Positions 47,319 through 57,575 of a DNA stretch of 64,000 nt are shown here, piece after piece. The stretch is from Legionella sainthelensi (GTDB lineage: Bacteria; Pseudomonadota; Gammaproteobacteria; Legionellales; Legionellaceae): the NCBI RefSeq assembly GCF_900637685.1, contig NZ_LR134388.1:124001-188000 (forward strand). The letters are read 5' to 3'. Under the pieces are notes generated by a model. It did no database searches. It was given only the letters and a program-made list of their open reading frames with translations, and was not told the DNA's origin. Numbering within the stretch: the first letter of the stretch is position 1; every line of letters starts with the position of its first letter. Position numbers and translations under genes: made by a program.

Positions 47319-49475
47319 ATGGCTACCAGCAGCGGAATTCTTCACTCTTTTCTTAACGATAAATTAAATAAAAACAAGAACGTTGCTGATTGGCACTTTA
47401 AAGATCTACTTAAGCTGCGTAAAGAGTTTCTTGAATTTAGTAGAGCAGAATGTGGTCTCATTGAGGTCGATTTTGATCCCAGCAACAAATTTACTGAGGT
47501 TACCCCCTTACTCTACCACAAAAATATGGTGATTGCCCACCAAGATAAACTTTATTTCGCAGATACAAAAAATCAAAAAGTTATTGCGCTTGAAAAAAAC
47601 AAAGATAATAAAGATGACTACGAGCAATTAAGAAAAAAATGCACTCCATCTTATAAAAAAGCAAAAGGACATACACTAAACGAAATAAGATCAGTAACTG
47701 GTCGTGCTTTTAATGAACATCGTAGTGCTGATTTTCTTCCTTCCTTAAATTTTTATTTGGGGATATTAGGTGATACGGACAGAGTCATGTTTGCCTATAT
47801 GAATGAGCAGCAAAAAGAGCAATTAAGATTTGATCTAAAAATGACACTTTTGCTTTTACTGGCGCAACAACAACATGAAATAGACTATCAAAAAACTGAA
47901 AATCGCAAGGCATATACTCAACACATTAAACGGTGTGTCGAATTTCTTCTCGTACTCGATCCAGAATATCAAAATTTCATTATAAAATCTCCGGAGCAAG
48001 CGGAGCTGAATCAGGATAAGCCGCTAAAGTACTTAGGGTGGGCGGTTGGTTATGAACTTGGCCAAAAAATTGTAGATTGGACTGATACCAAAACCGAAAA
48101 AGGCGCGACCAAAACGATTAAGGATTACATGGGGTCTCTAAATGAGAAGAGATTGAATTGGGTATGGCAGTCAACTTTTTTAAAAACAGTAATTGATTTA
48201 GTTCCTAAAGATCATCCTAATGCCGGTCAGGCTGCACAGGCAATCAGATATCCAGACCCTTATACAGGGACACTGAGTTGGGCTTTATATTATGCGCGGT
48301 TTGCATTAAATCTTTCTTTATTACTAAAACATACCATTAAAGGTCCCTGGATGAGTGAAGAAGAGGCAAAAATGCCTTGGTATGAGCGTTTTCAAACTCA
48401 ATGGGATCAAAGAAAGTTTAGCTTATTGAATGATTCTCTTTGGGGAACAGCAAATTTAGTTTGCTTTTTTTGGTTAACTGGAAAGAGTATTTTAGGAACT
48501 TGGGGTGATGCAATAACCGTTGCTTTATTGATTTTTGACATCAGCATCGCTATTTGGGATTTTGAAGAGCAGAAAACGAAATACAATAAAGCCATGCTGC
48601 AATATTCTGAAGATATCGCCAGAATAGAAAAGCGACTTAAAGTTCTTAATGGCAATACACAACAAGAGGGTAAACAAGAGAGAGCTGCGGAAGAACGGCA
48701 ATTACAGATGCAGCTGCATGCTTTAAAGAGAGAACAAGCAAAATGTGCGCGAGAATGGCAAATGAACAAACTCTCATTGATTAGCAATATTGCCTATGCT
48801 GTGGGTTTGATGCTGGCGTTTGTTCTTTTAACGATGCCGTTCTTGCCTGTTGCCGCACCTGTTGCTGCGACACTAGCTCTTGCTGGGGCGGTTGTTTGTC
48901 TTGCTTTAACCATCATTAATAATGCAATAAAAGGGGGTATCGAATTATACGCCACGCATCAAACAAGAAAGGAAATTAAAGAGGAACTTGATCTTAAAGT
49001 GGATCTCTTGAAAAGAGAGGGGCATAAGTTAACGGACGATCAAAGAAAACTGCTATTCTTGGAAATTAAGAAGCTCCAAGCGGAGACAGAATATCAAAAA
49101 CAAATGATGATTTATCAATCAGTAAATTTAGTGCGTGGTATTGTACTTGATATTTTTATCCCCGCGGTTGTGTTTGTAAGTTTAATATGCATGCCTTTAG
49201 GATTTGGTATACTCGCTATTGGTGCCGCGTTGGGGTTAGCTCTGGGTACTCGTCTTCTGGTTGATTCATTATTTAAACCAGAGGAAAAAAAGGCATTGGA
49301 GTTCGACCAAGAAGAATATACAAACTTTTATGCGTCACTTAATAAGGCAGAAACGAAAAAGCCCCATGGCTTCTTTAAGAAAACATCAGTAGAACAAGAG
49401 AAAAAACGATTACTTGACGACAATGATTTTGATCCTTCGATGGATTCAGAAGAGGGGCCACTTTATTCAAACTAG
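47319..49475 (+). CDS. Large hypothetical membrane protein, effector-like
   Basis: 718 residues, unrecognised. AAAGGT precedes the ATG. Residues 1-~300 are soluble and helical. Hydrophobic pairs occur near 325-335, 375-412, 490-530 and 610-655 (VGLMLAFVLLTMPFLPVAAP, FGILAIGAALGLALGTRLL). Long charged coiled coils sit between them (about 415-480 and 545-605). The C-terminus is acidic (LLDDNDFDPSMDSEEG). There is no signal peptide. Coiled coil plus hairpin membrane segments plus an acidic end is a combination often found in Dot/Icm substrates; this remains inference. Confidence 0.75.
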   Translation: MATSSGILHSFLNDKLNKNKNVADWHFKDLLKLRKEFLEFSRAECGLIEVDFDPSNKFTEVTPLLYHKNMVIAHQDKLYFADTKNQKVIALEKNKDNKDDYEQLRKKCTPSYKKAKGHTLNEIRSVTGRAFNEHRSADFLPSLNFYLGILGDTDRVMFAYMNEQQKEQLRFDLKMTLLLLLAQQQHEIDYQKTENRKAYTQHIKRCVEFLLVLDPEYQNFIIKSPEQAELNQDKPLKYLGWAVGYELGQKIVDWTDTKTEKGATKTIKDYMGSLNEKRLNWVWQSTFLKTVIDLVPKDHPNAGQAAQAIRYPDPYTGTLSWALYYARFALNLSLLLKHTIKGPWMSEEEAKMPWYERFQTQWDQRKFSLLNDSLWGTANLVCFFWLTGKSILGTWGDAITVALLIFDISIAIWDFEEQKTKYNKAMLQYSEDIARIEKRLKVLNGNTQQEGKQERAAEERQLQMQLHALKREQAKCAREWQMNKLSLISNIAYAVGLMLAFVLLTMPFLPVAAPVAATLALAGAVVCLALTIINNAIKGGIELYATHQTRKEIKEELDLKVDLLKREGHKLTDDQRKLLFLEIKKLQAETEYQKQMMIYQSVNLVRGIVLDIFIPAVVFVSLICMPLGFGILAIGAALGLALGTRLLVDSLFKPEEKKALEFDQEEYTNFYASLNKAETKKPHGFFKKTSVEQEKKRLLDDNDFDPSMDSEEGPLYSN

Positions 49476-49687
49476 ATTTTGAAGAAGTTGACTATCCAAT
49501 CTGTCTCTTTATGAGATGCGCTTTATGGTTGACGATTGCTTCGTATAAAGCGCGATGCATGAGCAACCACCAAGGGTTTTATTTTTTAATTTGATATTAA
49601 ATTCAATTAATTAATCTGAAATAAAGAGCTAGTATTCACCATCTTCTTCTGTATAATGTCACCAAAGAAGCTAATTGAAGTGTCTTC

Positions 49688-50458
49688 ATGATAAAGTCTA
49701 TTGCTTTGTTATTGCTTATTTTTTCAATTAACGTACACGCTATCGAACTGCCAGGCAATTCCTGTGATAAGCATGCGGGTTTGTCCGATTCTTATGTTTT
49801 AGCATTAAGTTCACAACCTGGATTCTGCCAAACCTACGGATATGAAGCTGGCAAACCAGAATGCACCCATTTGCCTAAGAGCTCCTATCAAGCAAAACAT
49901 CTTACCTTGCATGGATTGTGGCCTAATCAAAAAGCGTGTGGTCAAAATTATGGGTTTTGTGGGGTAGAGCAAAAGACGAGTCATTGTGCCTATCCCCCAT
50001 TGGATTTATCGCCACAGATTTCTGAACTTTTAAAAAAGATAATGCCAAGCTATTATTACGGAAGTTGTTTGGAACGGCATGAATGGAATAAACATGGCAG
50101 TTGTCAAGTTTTATCAGCAGATCAATATTTTGCTTTAGCTATTCGTTTAGCAGAGACCGCCGATAATTCTTTATTTGGCCAATACTTAACACAACATCAA
50201 GGACAAAAAGTTCAATTAACTCATCTCCGAGAGATGATTACTCAATCATTTGGTCCAACGAATTCGACCAAGATATATTTAGGGTGTAAAAAAGGTATTT
50301 TAGTAGATATTTACATTCAATTACCGGCACTTATCTCAGATAATGACTCTTTAGAGTCTTTAGTTGATGAAGCTCCTGATTCGCAAATTAATGATACTTG
50401 TCCTAACACTGTAGTTCTTTCTAATTTTAATACAGAGTCTTCATATGCTGTAAGTTGA
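49688..50458 (+). CDS. Secreted ribonuclease T2
   Basis: 256 residues with a Sec signal peptide (MIKSIALLLLIFSINVHA, cleavage near HA|IE). Both active-site blocks are intact: LHGLWPNQ (H75) and ERHEWNKHGSC (H131, E132, H136). Many Cys suit a disulfide-bonded exported enzyme. It cuts RNA endonucleolytically through a 2',3'-cyclic intermediate. Legionella pneumophila secretes a T2 RNase (SrnA) through its type II system; this is probably of the same kind, but orthology is not tested. It lies alone ahead of a lipoprotein gene. Confidence 0.93.
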   Translation: MIKSIALLLLIFSINVHAIELPGNSCDKHAGLSDSYVLALSSQPGFCQTYGYEAGKPECTHLPKSSYQAKHLTLHGLWPNQKACGQNYGFCGVEQKTSHCAYPPLDLSPQISELLKKIMPSYYYGSCLERHEWNKHGSCQVLSADQYFALAIRLAETADNSLFGQYLTQHQGQKVQLTHLREMITQSFGPTNSTKIYLGCKKGILVDIYIQLPALISDNDSLESLVDEAPDSQINDTCPNTVVLSNFNTESSYAVS

Positions 50459-50584
50459 ATTATAGGTGTCTCTGAGAGGATATACTGACATCTGGGTGCT
50501 TGAGGCGCGAACGCTTACCTAAACCTTGAACATTGTTAAAACTTCCTCTAATGTAGAGTAATTATGATATAGGGATAAAATCTT

Positions 50585-51544
50585 ATGCAAAAGCAGTGCT
50601 ATTTATTGACTCTTATTGTTTTTTTATTAACTGCATGCGCACATCATGCGCCCAAAGCTCCTTCTTTACCTCCAGCACCACAAGGTGTTAAAACAAAACA
50701 AGTCAGAGCGGTTAGTGCGTTTAATCATGTTGATGTTCAGGGACAAATGAACGTTGCAGTGCATACGGGGTATAAAGAACCGCAAATTATTGTAAGCGGT
50801 GATAGTCGTGATTTGGCTGCGTTAAAAACAGTTGTGACGCAAAATACGCTTTATGTAAGTCTAGGAAAAGGGTATCCATCCTATGGACCTATATCTGTGG
50901 ATATTAGAGGTCAATTTCTTAATCGTTTAGCGGTTAAAGATGCTAACTCTGTTGTAGGCAATCAATTACATACGAGCGTATTAGATGTTTATTTGGTAAA
51001 TACTGGCACCGTAAGATTAAATGGCTCCATTGGTTTACGTGTGCTGGACATTAAGGGCAAAGGCATAACTCAAATTGGTGGTATCTCCAGTCAAAATTTA
51101 CAAATCCATTTGCAAGGCAGCCCTAAAGTACAACTTTCTGGGGTCGCTAATTTAGCAAATTTAACCATGCAAGGTAATGCTTGGTTTAGTCTGTATTGGG
51201 TTAAAACAGATACTTTAACCATACGTGCAAAAGATACCTCAACGATTCAATTAGCCGGCGCGGTAAATAGATTAGATGTTGAGCTTTGGAATAATGCACG
51301 ATTTAAAGGGCGTTATTTACGTGCTCAACGCAGTTTTGTGAAAACACATGGGCGTTCTGTTGCAGAAATTTCAGTAGCGAAACATCAAAGCAATTTTGCT
51401 ACAGATGCAAGTGATATATATTATTATAATCTACCGACAACTCGCGCTGATTTTATGGTATTTAGTGGTTCGGTATTGGATATGAGAGCATGGAACCAAT
51501 TCGATTTGAAAGACTTTACTCGTTACAACAAGCAATTTCCTTAA
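50585..51544 (+). CDS. GIN-domain (DUF2807) lipoprotein
   Basis: 319 residues. The N-terminus MQKQCYLLTLIVFLLTACAH has a lipobox LTAC, so Lgt (18885) should lipidate Cys18. The rest resembles the DUF2807 GIN/head domain, a right-handed beta structure: FNHVDVQGQMNVAVHTGY, then repeated short strands (LDVYLVNTGTVRLNG, LDIKGKGITQIGG, LTIRAKDTSTIQLAG). Members are envelope proteins of unclear role; some have been likened to adhesin heads. AGGGAT precedes the ATG. A clear terminator follows. Confidence 0.85.
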   Translation: MQKQCYLLTLIVFLLTACAHHAPKAPSLPPAPQGVKTKQVRAVSAFNHVDVQGQMNVAVHTGYKEPQIIVSGDSRDLAALKTVVTQNTLYVSLGKGYPSYGPISVDIRGQFLNRLAVKDANSVVGNQLHTSVLDVYLVNTGTVRLNGSIGLRVLDIKGKGITQIGGISSQNLQIHLQGSPKVQLSGVANLANLTMQGNAWFSLYWVKTDTLTIRAKDTSTIQLAGAVNRLDVELWNNARFKGRYLRAQRSFVKTHGRSVAEISVAKHQSNFATDASDIYYYNLPTTRADFMVFSGSVLDMRAWNQFDLKDFTRYNKQFP

Positions 51545-51557
51545 TTAACGTGAGCTT

Positions 51558-51585
51558 AAAAAAGGCATGAAAATGCCTTTTCTTT
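51558..51585 (+). terminator. Rho-independent terminator of the GIN lipoprotein gene
   Basis: AAAAGGCAT (51560-51568), GAAA loop, ATGCCTTTT (51573-51581) followed by CTTTT. It ends transcription 14 bases after the lipoprotein stop. Confidence 0.88.
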
Positions 51586-51746
51586 TATGTTTACAAGTTA
51601 ATTTATCGTATCTCTTTACATCACCTGTTAGATGATATTATGATGCCCGCTAAAAATAGTGGGTATGTTATATATGTTTAAGATTTAGTTAAGAATTTCT
51701 AATCTAACCATTCCCCGAAAAACCGCAGACATAGCAAGGAGCGTTA

Positions 51747-51839
51747 ATGAAACGGAGTTTTTTCCTATTAGCCCAAATCCCTAGGGTGATTGCAGCACGA
51801 ATTATGAGCCATCCAAATCAATCTAAACGGCCTTGTTAG
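51747..51839 (+). CDS. Possible 30-residue leader peptide upstream of the large surface protein
   Basis: ATG at 51747 has a perfect AAGGAG five bases upstream, better than the ribosome-binding site of the following gene. The product would start MKRSFFLLAQIPRVIAARIM and end in Cys. Its stop is 18 bases before the 1905-residue protein's ATG, so it could be a translated leader controlling it, or a chance ORF. Confidence 0.35.
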   Translation: MKRSFFLLAQIPRVIAARIMSHPNQSKRPC

Positions 51840-51857
51840 GCAGCGGAAAATAAAAAT

Positions 51858-54800
51858 ATGAAACGAATAAACTTTCTGATTCAATTACTCATCGGGCTAT
51901 TTGCTTTTTCATTCATGGCGATGGCACAAGCTGGCGGACCTTTGTGGACGTTTGCGCCAGTTGATGGTTATCCCTCAAGTTTGACGATAAGTAATACTGG
52001 TACGGCGACGGTTAAATACACAGTAACCAATCAAACAAACAAAAAACGCACATTAGTGATGCAGCCGCAGGTAGGAGTTAGTCAAACTCAACCGTGCACT
52101 GTAGGACCTAAAGGATCGACATCGTCTTCATGCACGCTTACCCTAACTATTAGCGGCAGTCTACTACCACCGTCAGGCGTTTCAGGTGGGCCAGGCCTTT
52201 GTCAAGCTAACCCTAATGGAACTCCTAATCCTAATCTATGTTATCAGCCAAGCCCCGCAAATATTTTAAATATTAAAGTTACTGCCGAACCAAGCCTGGT
52301 TTCTATTGATGTTACACCCGTAAACCCAGCAATTGCCCAAGGGATAACTCAGCAATTTAATGCAACAGGTATTTATTCGGATAATAGCACAAAAGATCTG
52401 ACGACTTCGGTGATTTGGTCTTCGTCTAATACGAGTATTGCGACGATTTCCAGTTCTACAGGATTGGCTGAGGGTATTTCTCAGGGTACGGTAACCATCA
52501 GCGCCACATCTGGAGCTATTGTTGGTACGACGAATTTAACAGTGACCACAGCAAAACTAAAATCGATTGTTGTGAAGCCGACAAATCCACAAATAGCGCA
52601 AGGAACTACTCAGCAATTTATTGCTGAGGGAATTTTTACCGATGGCAGTATCCACAATATTACCAGTTCAGTAGTTTGGTCTTCATCAAACACTACAGTG
52701 GCGCTCATTTCTAATCGGCTAGCAACCAATGGTTTGGCTGCAGGAAGATCTGCTGGTTCGGCAACCATCACGGCAACATTAGGTGGTATATCGGGCACCA
52801 CGACACTCACGGTGACTAATGCAGTGTTGCAGTCGATCTTTGTCACACCGATGAACCGCACCATTGCTCAGGGTATAAAATTACAATATATTGCAACCGG
52901 GGTTTTTTCGGATAACAGCACCCAGGATCTGACAAACTCTGTAAACTGGGCCTCGTCGAATACGAGCATTGCTACGATCTCTAATACTGGGGAAGCTACT
53001 GGTATTGCACAAGGCAAAGTGCTCATCAAAGCAACATCAGGAAATGTATTTGGCACTACGAGTTTAACTGTGACCGCGGCAACATTAACGTCGATTGCGG
53101 TAACTCCTGCAAACTCAAGCATTGCCAAGGGAACGACACAGCAATTTATTGCCACCGGAACTTTTACTGATGGCAGTACTTCCGATATTACCAGCTCCGT
53201 ATTGTGGTCTTCATCACAACCTGCATTCGCGCCAATTTCTAATGATGTCGGGAGTAGGGGGGTAGCTACAGGAGAGTCTGCGGGGCAAACCACGATCACC
53301 GCTACATTAGGTGCGGTATCTGGTAATACGCCATTCACAGTAACGAATGCGACTTTAACCTCCATCAGCGTTAGTCCAGCAAATCAAACCATTGCTAATG
53401 GTGTGAGCCTGCAATACACTGCGACAGGAATTTATTCCGATAACAGCATCCAGGACTTGACATACTCAGATACACTGATCTGGTCTACTTCGAATGCTGC
53501 TGTTGCTCTAATCACTGCTACAGGGCCGAATGCAGGGCAGGCTACAGGTACGGGACCTGGCGTAGCGACAATCACAGCAACTTATGGTACTTTATCGGGC
53601 ACTGCAACTTTAACGGTAACCGCAGCAACGTTACAGTCGATTGCTGTGACCCCAACAAATGCCACGCTTCCACTGGCTACCACCCAGCAGTTTATAGCTA
53701 CTGGAACCTTTTCTAATGGTACTACCTACGACATTACCAGCTCTGTAGAATGGTCTTCTGGAAACAATGATGTTTTATCGTTTTCTAATCCAGTAATCAA
53801 TGGACTTGCCACAGGAGAAACAGTGGGTACGACAACCGTTAAGGCAACATTAGGTACGGTATCAAGCCCTAATGTGAATGCGACGGTGACGAATGCGACT
53901 TTAGTGTCGATTAATGTGGATCCAGCAAACGCCGCAATTCCTCAGGGTTTTACCCAGCAATTTACTGCAACGGGAGTTTATTCTGATGGCAGTACAAAAC
54001 CTCTGACAAGCGCTGTAAGCTGGTCTTCGTCAGCTCCTTCAGTCGCAACGATTTCTGATGATCCAGAAACCAGGGGCTTGGCTACAGGCGTGTCCGCTTC
54101 TTCCACTCCGGCAACCATCACTGCAACATATACTGATGTATCGAGTACTGTATCAGGTACTGCAAATTTAACCGTGAGCACAGCAACTTTGCGATCGATT
54201 GCGGTAACACCGACTAGCACAACTATCATTACGAGCACGACCCAGCAGTTTACAGCCGTAGGAACGTTTACTAATGGGACTACCTACGATATTACAAGTT
54301 CAGTCACCTGGGGGGCAGCGAATCCTACCATTGCCTCGTTTGACGCACAAGTCAAAGGATTGGCCACGGGTTTGACTGTGGGCTCGACTGGTATTACTGC
54401 AACTTTAGGGGCTGTTGTATCGAATAGCGCGAATTTAGAGGTTATTGATGCAGTTTTGACCTCAATTGTTGTTACTCCGGCAAATAAATCGATTGTTCAA
54501 GGTACTACGCAGCAATTTACAGCGACCGGGGTATATTCCAATGGTAGGACCGCAAATCTTACAGATCTAGTGAACTGGGACTCGTCTAATCCATCTGTTG
54601 CAACAATTAATACTTCCGGGGTCGCTTCTGCTATTGCTGGTGGCTCAGCGACGATTCGAGCTGATCTAAGCGGTATTGTGGGTTCTACGACTTTATCGGT
54701 GACTCCTGCTACATTAGTGTCTATTGGCGTGGCTCCTGCAAACCAACAGATAGCGAACGGTACGACACAACAATATAAAGCGACTGGAGTTTATAGTAAC

Positions 54801-57575
54801 GGCAGTGAACTCGATCTTACCAGTGCCGTGTCTTGGACGTCAGGTAATAATGCTGTTGCCAGCATTTCAAGCCATGGTGGTTTAGCGACTGCAAAGAGTG
54901 CCGGTTCGACTACAATCACTGCCACATTAGGTACTATATCTGGCTTCACGCCTTTAACTGTAAGTAATGCAACATTAGCATCCATCGAAGTTGCTCCAGC
55001 GAATGCTGTAATTGCTACGGGATTAACCCAGCTTTATACCGCAACAGGTGTTTATTCAGATGGTAGTACACGACCGCTGACGAGTTCTGATGGTTTGACT
55101 TGGTCTTCCAATAGCTCTGCCGTATCGATTTCTAACGAGGGTTTAGCTACAGGATTGACTGTTACTACTACTCCGGCAACCATTACTGCAACATACACTA
55201 ATGGATCGGGCACCACATTGGGTACTGCGGTCTTATCCGTGTCCTCAGCAACTTTAAAATCGATTACGGTGACACCATCTACGGCAAGCATCGCCAAAGG
55301 TACAACGCAACAATTTATCGCTTCGGGAACCTTTACTGATGGTACTTCATCCGATATTACAAGCTCGGTGGTTTGGAGTTCTGATAGCGGTACGGTCAAT
55401 ATTTCCAATACTGCAGGAAGCAAGGGTTTAGCTACAGGGTTGTCTGCTACTACTACTGCGGCGCATATCACCGCCACATTAAATGGGCTATCAAGTACAG
55501 CGAGCTTAACGGTAACCAATGCAGTTTTAACATCGATCACAGTCAACCCAACCACTGCTGTTATTGCTGATGGTACAACCCAGCAGTTTAGCGCAACAGG
55601 AGTGTATTCTGATCTTAGTACCCAACCGCTTACGAGTTCTGATGGCTTGACTTGGTCTACTTCTGACCCCAATATTGCCGCAATCAGCACGACAACAGGT
55701 CTGGCTACAGGTATCGATCCAGGTACAGCGACAATTACGGCGACAGCGAATAATGTATCGGGCACTGCAAATTTAATTGTGACTAATGCTACCTTAGTAT
55801 CGCTTGCGATTACACCGGTAAATCCAAGAATAGTAGCGGGAGCAACCCAGCAATTTATCGCCACAGGAACTTATTCTGATAGCAAGCAATACGATCTGAC
55901 CAGTGCCGTGACGTGGAGTTCGTCAAACGATGTAGTGGCGAGTGTTTCTAATCAGCCAGGGCAGAAAGGTCTTGCTACTTCATATACGACTACGGGTACA
56001 ACAATCATCACGGCGACATTAAATGCGCTATCCGACAGTACCAATTTAAACGTGGAGGCTGGATTTACCTTAAGTGGAAGTGTTTCTAATCTTACTATAG
56101 GTTCAGGATATAGTGTCACCCTACAAAATAATGGAGGCGACAATTTACTTCTTGATGCCAATGGTTCCTTTACGTTCCCTGAAAAATATCTTTCTGGTAC
56201 TTCGTATAATGTTACTGTACTAATTCAACCTACAGGGCAGCAATGTAGTGTCACTAATGCAACAGGAACATTTCCTCAGGTTACTGATGTTGAGGTGGTG
56301 TGTAATGCTTTATTTGCCAGGGACTCGTTTACGGGTGCCTCAGCTACCTTGCCCTGGATTACCTTAGCCTCATCAAATGACCAAGCATGTCTCACTGCGG
56401 GTGATAATACGGGCTCTATTCCTGCTTGTCAGGCTAATACAGAGGGAGCAGGAACACCCGATGGCCTTACCCCAGATCAGGATGGAAATGGTGTATTGCG
56501 TTTGACGACCACTGATCCTACATTTCAGGGTAGTGGCATTATTGAATCAACTCCCGTCCCCACCTCGCAAGGCTTAAGTTTGGAGTTCCAGGTATTCTCC
56601 TACTCTGATGATATTGCTTCTGGTGCTGATGGGATAAGTTTTATGATCATCAATGCTGATGCTGGTTCTCCTCCCAGTGCCCTTGGCTGTGTGGGTGCAG
56701 GTCTTGGTTATGGTCGGATTTCCCATGGTTATGTGGGTATTGGTTTAGATGAGTATGGTAATTTTTCTAAGGAACCAGTTTGTTCATCAGGAACGCCAAA
56801 TAATCCCAATAACATTGGCATCCGCGGAGCAACGACAAGCGATCCCAACTCCTCTAACCCCTATATTCTTGGAAACAATCCAACGATCTCCATGTGGCAA
56901 CGAGAATCTCTACGCACTAATGTAACTGCTTTGGACTACCGCATTACCTTTACAAGTGCGGGAGTAATCAGTGTGTTTCTCAACGGAACTCCTTATCTGG
57001 CAGGGGTAAATGTAGTTCCAGGTGCTGGAACCCCTCCAGAGATGCTGTATTTTGGTTTCGCTGCAAGTACTGGAACTCATTACAACATTCATGAAATTCG
57101 CAATTTCGCAATTTCAATTCCAACAGACACTAGCTTGGATGTATCGCTAGAGGCCACACCTAATCCATTAATCGCTGGTGGTTCAAACCAATATTACACC
57201 TTTACCATTAGAAATACAGGAGGTTCGTCGAGCTCTGGTACGATACAATTATTCGATAATGGCTTACCTGCCGGGATTACATTAGCAGGGCCTTTATCGT
57301 TGGGTGGACCTGCTGCGGGTGTTGGAACACCTGCCCTTCAGGGATGTAATAGTTCTGGGTCTTCCATAGGAAGTTCTTGCACTATTACTGGGGCAACGAT
57401 TACGAGTGTGTCGCCTAATAATTATTTAACAGTGACTGTTCCTATAAATGTCCCGAGTCCTGCTACTGATGTAACCTATTCTGCTTCTATAAAGGGTGGG
57501 GGCGATCTTGGTTGTAATAGTGCTGTATATAGTCCCTATTTATGCTCCGGTTCAATTTCTTTGAATGTAAATTAA
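51858..57575 (+). CDS. Giant secreted Big2-repeat protein with L-type lectin domain
   Basis: 1905 residues. A signal peptide (MKRINFLIQLLIGLFAFSFM, cleavage near AQA) is followed by an N-terminal domain, then fourteen ~90-residue Big2 Ig-like repeats (about 146-1400; pattern SIxVTPxN, TTQQFxATG, TITAT). Residues ~1401-1485 are a module shared with the YVTN protein at 15669. Residues ~1486-1755 look like an L-type lectin (ADGISFMIINAD, GYVGIGLDEYGNFS). The last ~150 resemble a DUF11-type beta domain (LEATPNPLIAGGSNQYYTF). I see no sorting motif, barrel or RTX repeat at the C-terminus, so the export and anchoring route are unclear. Likely an adhesin or carbohydrate-binding surface/secreted protein. 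Confidence 0.88.
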   Translation: MKRINFLIQLLIGLFAFSFMAMAQAGGPLWTFAPVDGYPSSLTISNTGTATVKYTVTNQTNKKRTLVMQPQVGVSQTQPCTVGPKGSTSSSCTLTLTISGSLLPPSGVSGGPGLCQANPNGTPNPNLCYQPSPANILNIKVTAEPSLVSIDVTPVNPAIAQGITQQFNATGIYSDNSTKDLTTSVIWSSSNTSIATISSSTGLAEGISQGTVTISATSGAIVGTTNLTVTTAKLKSIVVKPTNPQIAQGTTQQFIAEGIFTDGSIHNITSSVVWSSSNTTVALISNRLATNGLAAGRSAGSATITATLGGISGTTTLTVTNAVLQSIFVTPMNRTIAQGIKLQYIATGVFSDNSTQDLTNSVNWASSNTSIATISNTGEATGIAQGKVLIKATSGNVFGTTSLTVTAATLTSIAVTPANSSIAKGTTQQFIATGTFTDGSTSDITSSVLWSSSQPAFAPISNDVGSRGVATGESAGQTTITATLGAVSGNTPFTVTNATLTSISVSPANQTIANGVSLQYTATGIYSDNSIQDLTYSDTLIWSTSNAAVALITATGPNAGQATGTGPGVATITATYGTLSGTATLTVTAATLQSIAVTPTNATLPLATTQQFIATGTFSNGTTYDITSSVEWSSGNNDVLSFSNPVINGLATGETVGTTTVKATLGTVSSPNVNATVTNATLVSINVDPANAAIPQGFTQQFTATGVYSDGSTKPLTSAVSWSSSAPSVATISDDPETRGLATGVSASSTPATITATYTDVSSTVSGTANLTVSTATLRSIAVTPTSTTIITSTTQQFTAVGTFTNGTTYDITSSVTWGAANPTIASFDAQVKGLATGLTVGSTGITATLGAVVSNSANLEVIDAVLTSIVVTPANKSIVQGTTQQFTATGVYSNGRTANLTDLVNWDSSNPSVATINTSGVASAIAGGSATIRADLSGIVGSTTLSVTPATLVSIGVAPANQQIANGTTQQYKATGVYSNGSELDLTSAVSWTSGNNAVASISSHGGLATAKSAGSTTITATLGTISGFTPLTVSNATLASIEVAPANAVIATGLTQLYTATGVYSDGSTRPLTSSDGLTWSSNSSAVSISNEGLATGLTVTTTPATITATYTNGSGTTLGTAVLSVSSATLKSITVTPSTASIAKGTTQQFIASGTFTDGTSSDITSSVVWSSDSGTVNISNTAGSKGLATGLSATTTAAHITATLNGLSSTASLTVTNAVLTSITVNPTTAVIADGTTQQFSATGVYSDLSTQPLTSSDGLTWSTSDPNIAAISTTTGLATGIDPGTATITATANNVSGTANLIVTNATLVSLAITPVNPRIVAGATQQFIATGTYSDSKQYDLTSAVTWSSSNDVVASVSNQPGQKGLATSYTTTGTTIITATLNALSDSTNLNVEAGFTLSGSVSNLTIGSGYSVTLQNNGGDNLLLDANGSFTFPEKYLSGTSYNVTVLIQPTGQQCSVTNATGTFPQVTDVEVVCNALFARDSFTGASATLPWITLASSNDQACLTAGDNTGSIPACQANTEGAGTPDGLTPDQDGNGVLRLTTTDPTFQGSGIIESTPVPTSQGLSLEFQVFSYSDDIASGADGISFMIINADAGSPPSALGCVGAGLGYGRISHGYVGIGLDEYGNFSKEPVCSSGTPNNPNNIGIRGATTSDPNSSNPYILGNNPTISMWQRESLRTNVTALDYRITFTSAGVISVFLNGTPYLAGVNVVPGAGTPPEMLYFGFAASTGTHYNIHEIRNFAISIPTDTSLDVSLEATPNPLIAGGSNQYYTFTIRNTGGSSSSGTIQLFDNGLPAGITLAGPLSLGGPAAGVGTPALQGCNSSGSSIGSSCTITGATITSVSPNNYLTVTVPINVPSPATDVTYSASIKGGGDLGCNSAVYSPYLCSGSISLNVN
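52297..56060 (+). repeat. Fourteen tandem Big2 Ig-like repeats
   Basis: Units average about 269 bases (89-90 residues). Each opens with a TLxSIxVTPxN motif, carries TTQQFxATGxYSDGS in the middle and ends TITATxGxxSGT. Units differ in sequence but keep this frame. Antisense ORFs across the array result from the composition and are not genes. Confidence 0.9.

Noticed and set aside
52610..56161. Several antisense ORFs of 60-270 codons across the Big2 repeats
   Set aside because: They follow from the Val/Thr/Ser codon pattern of the repeats and have no support.
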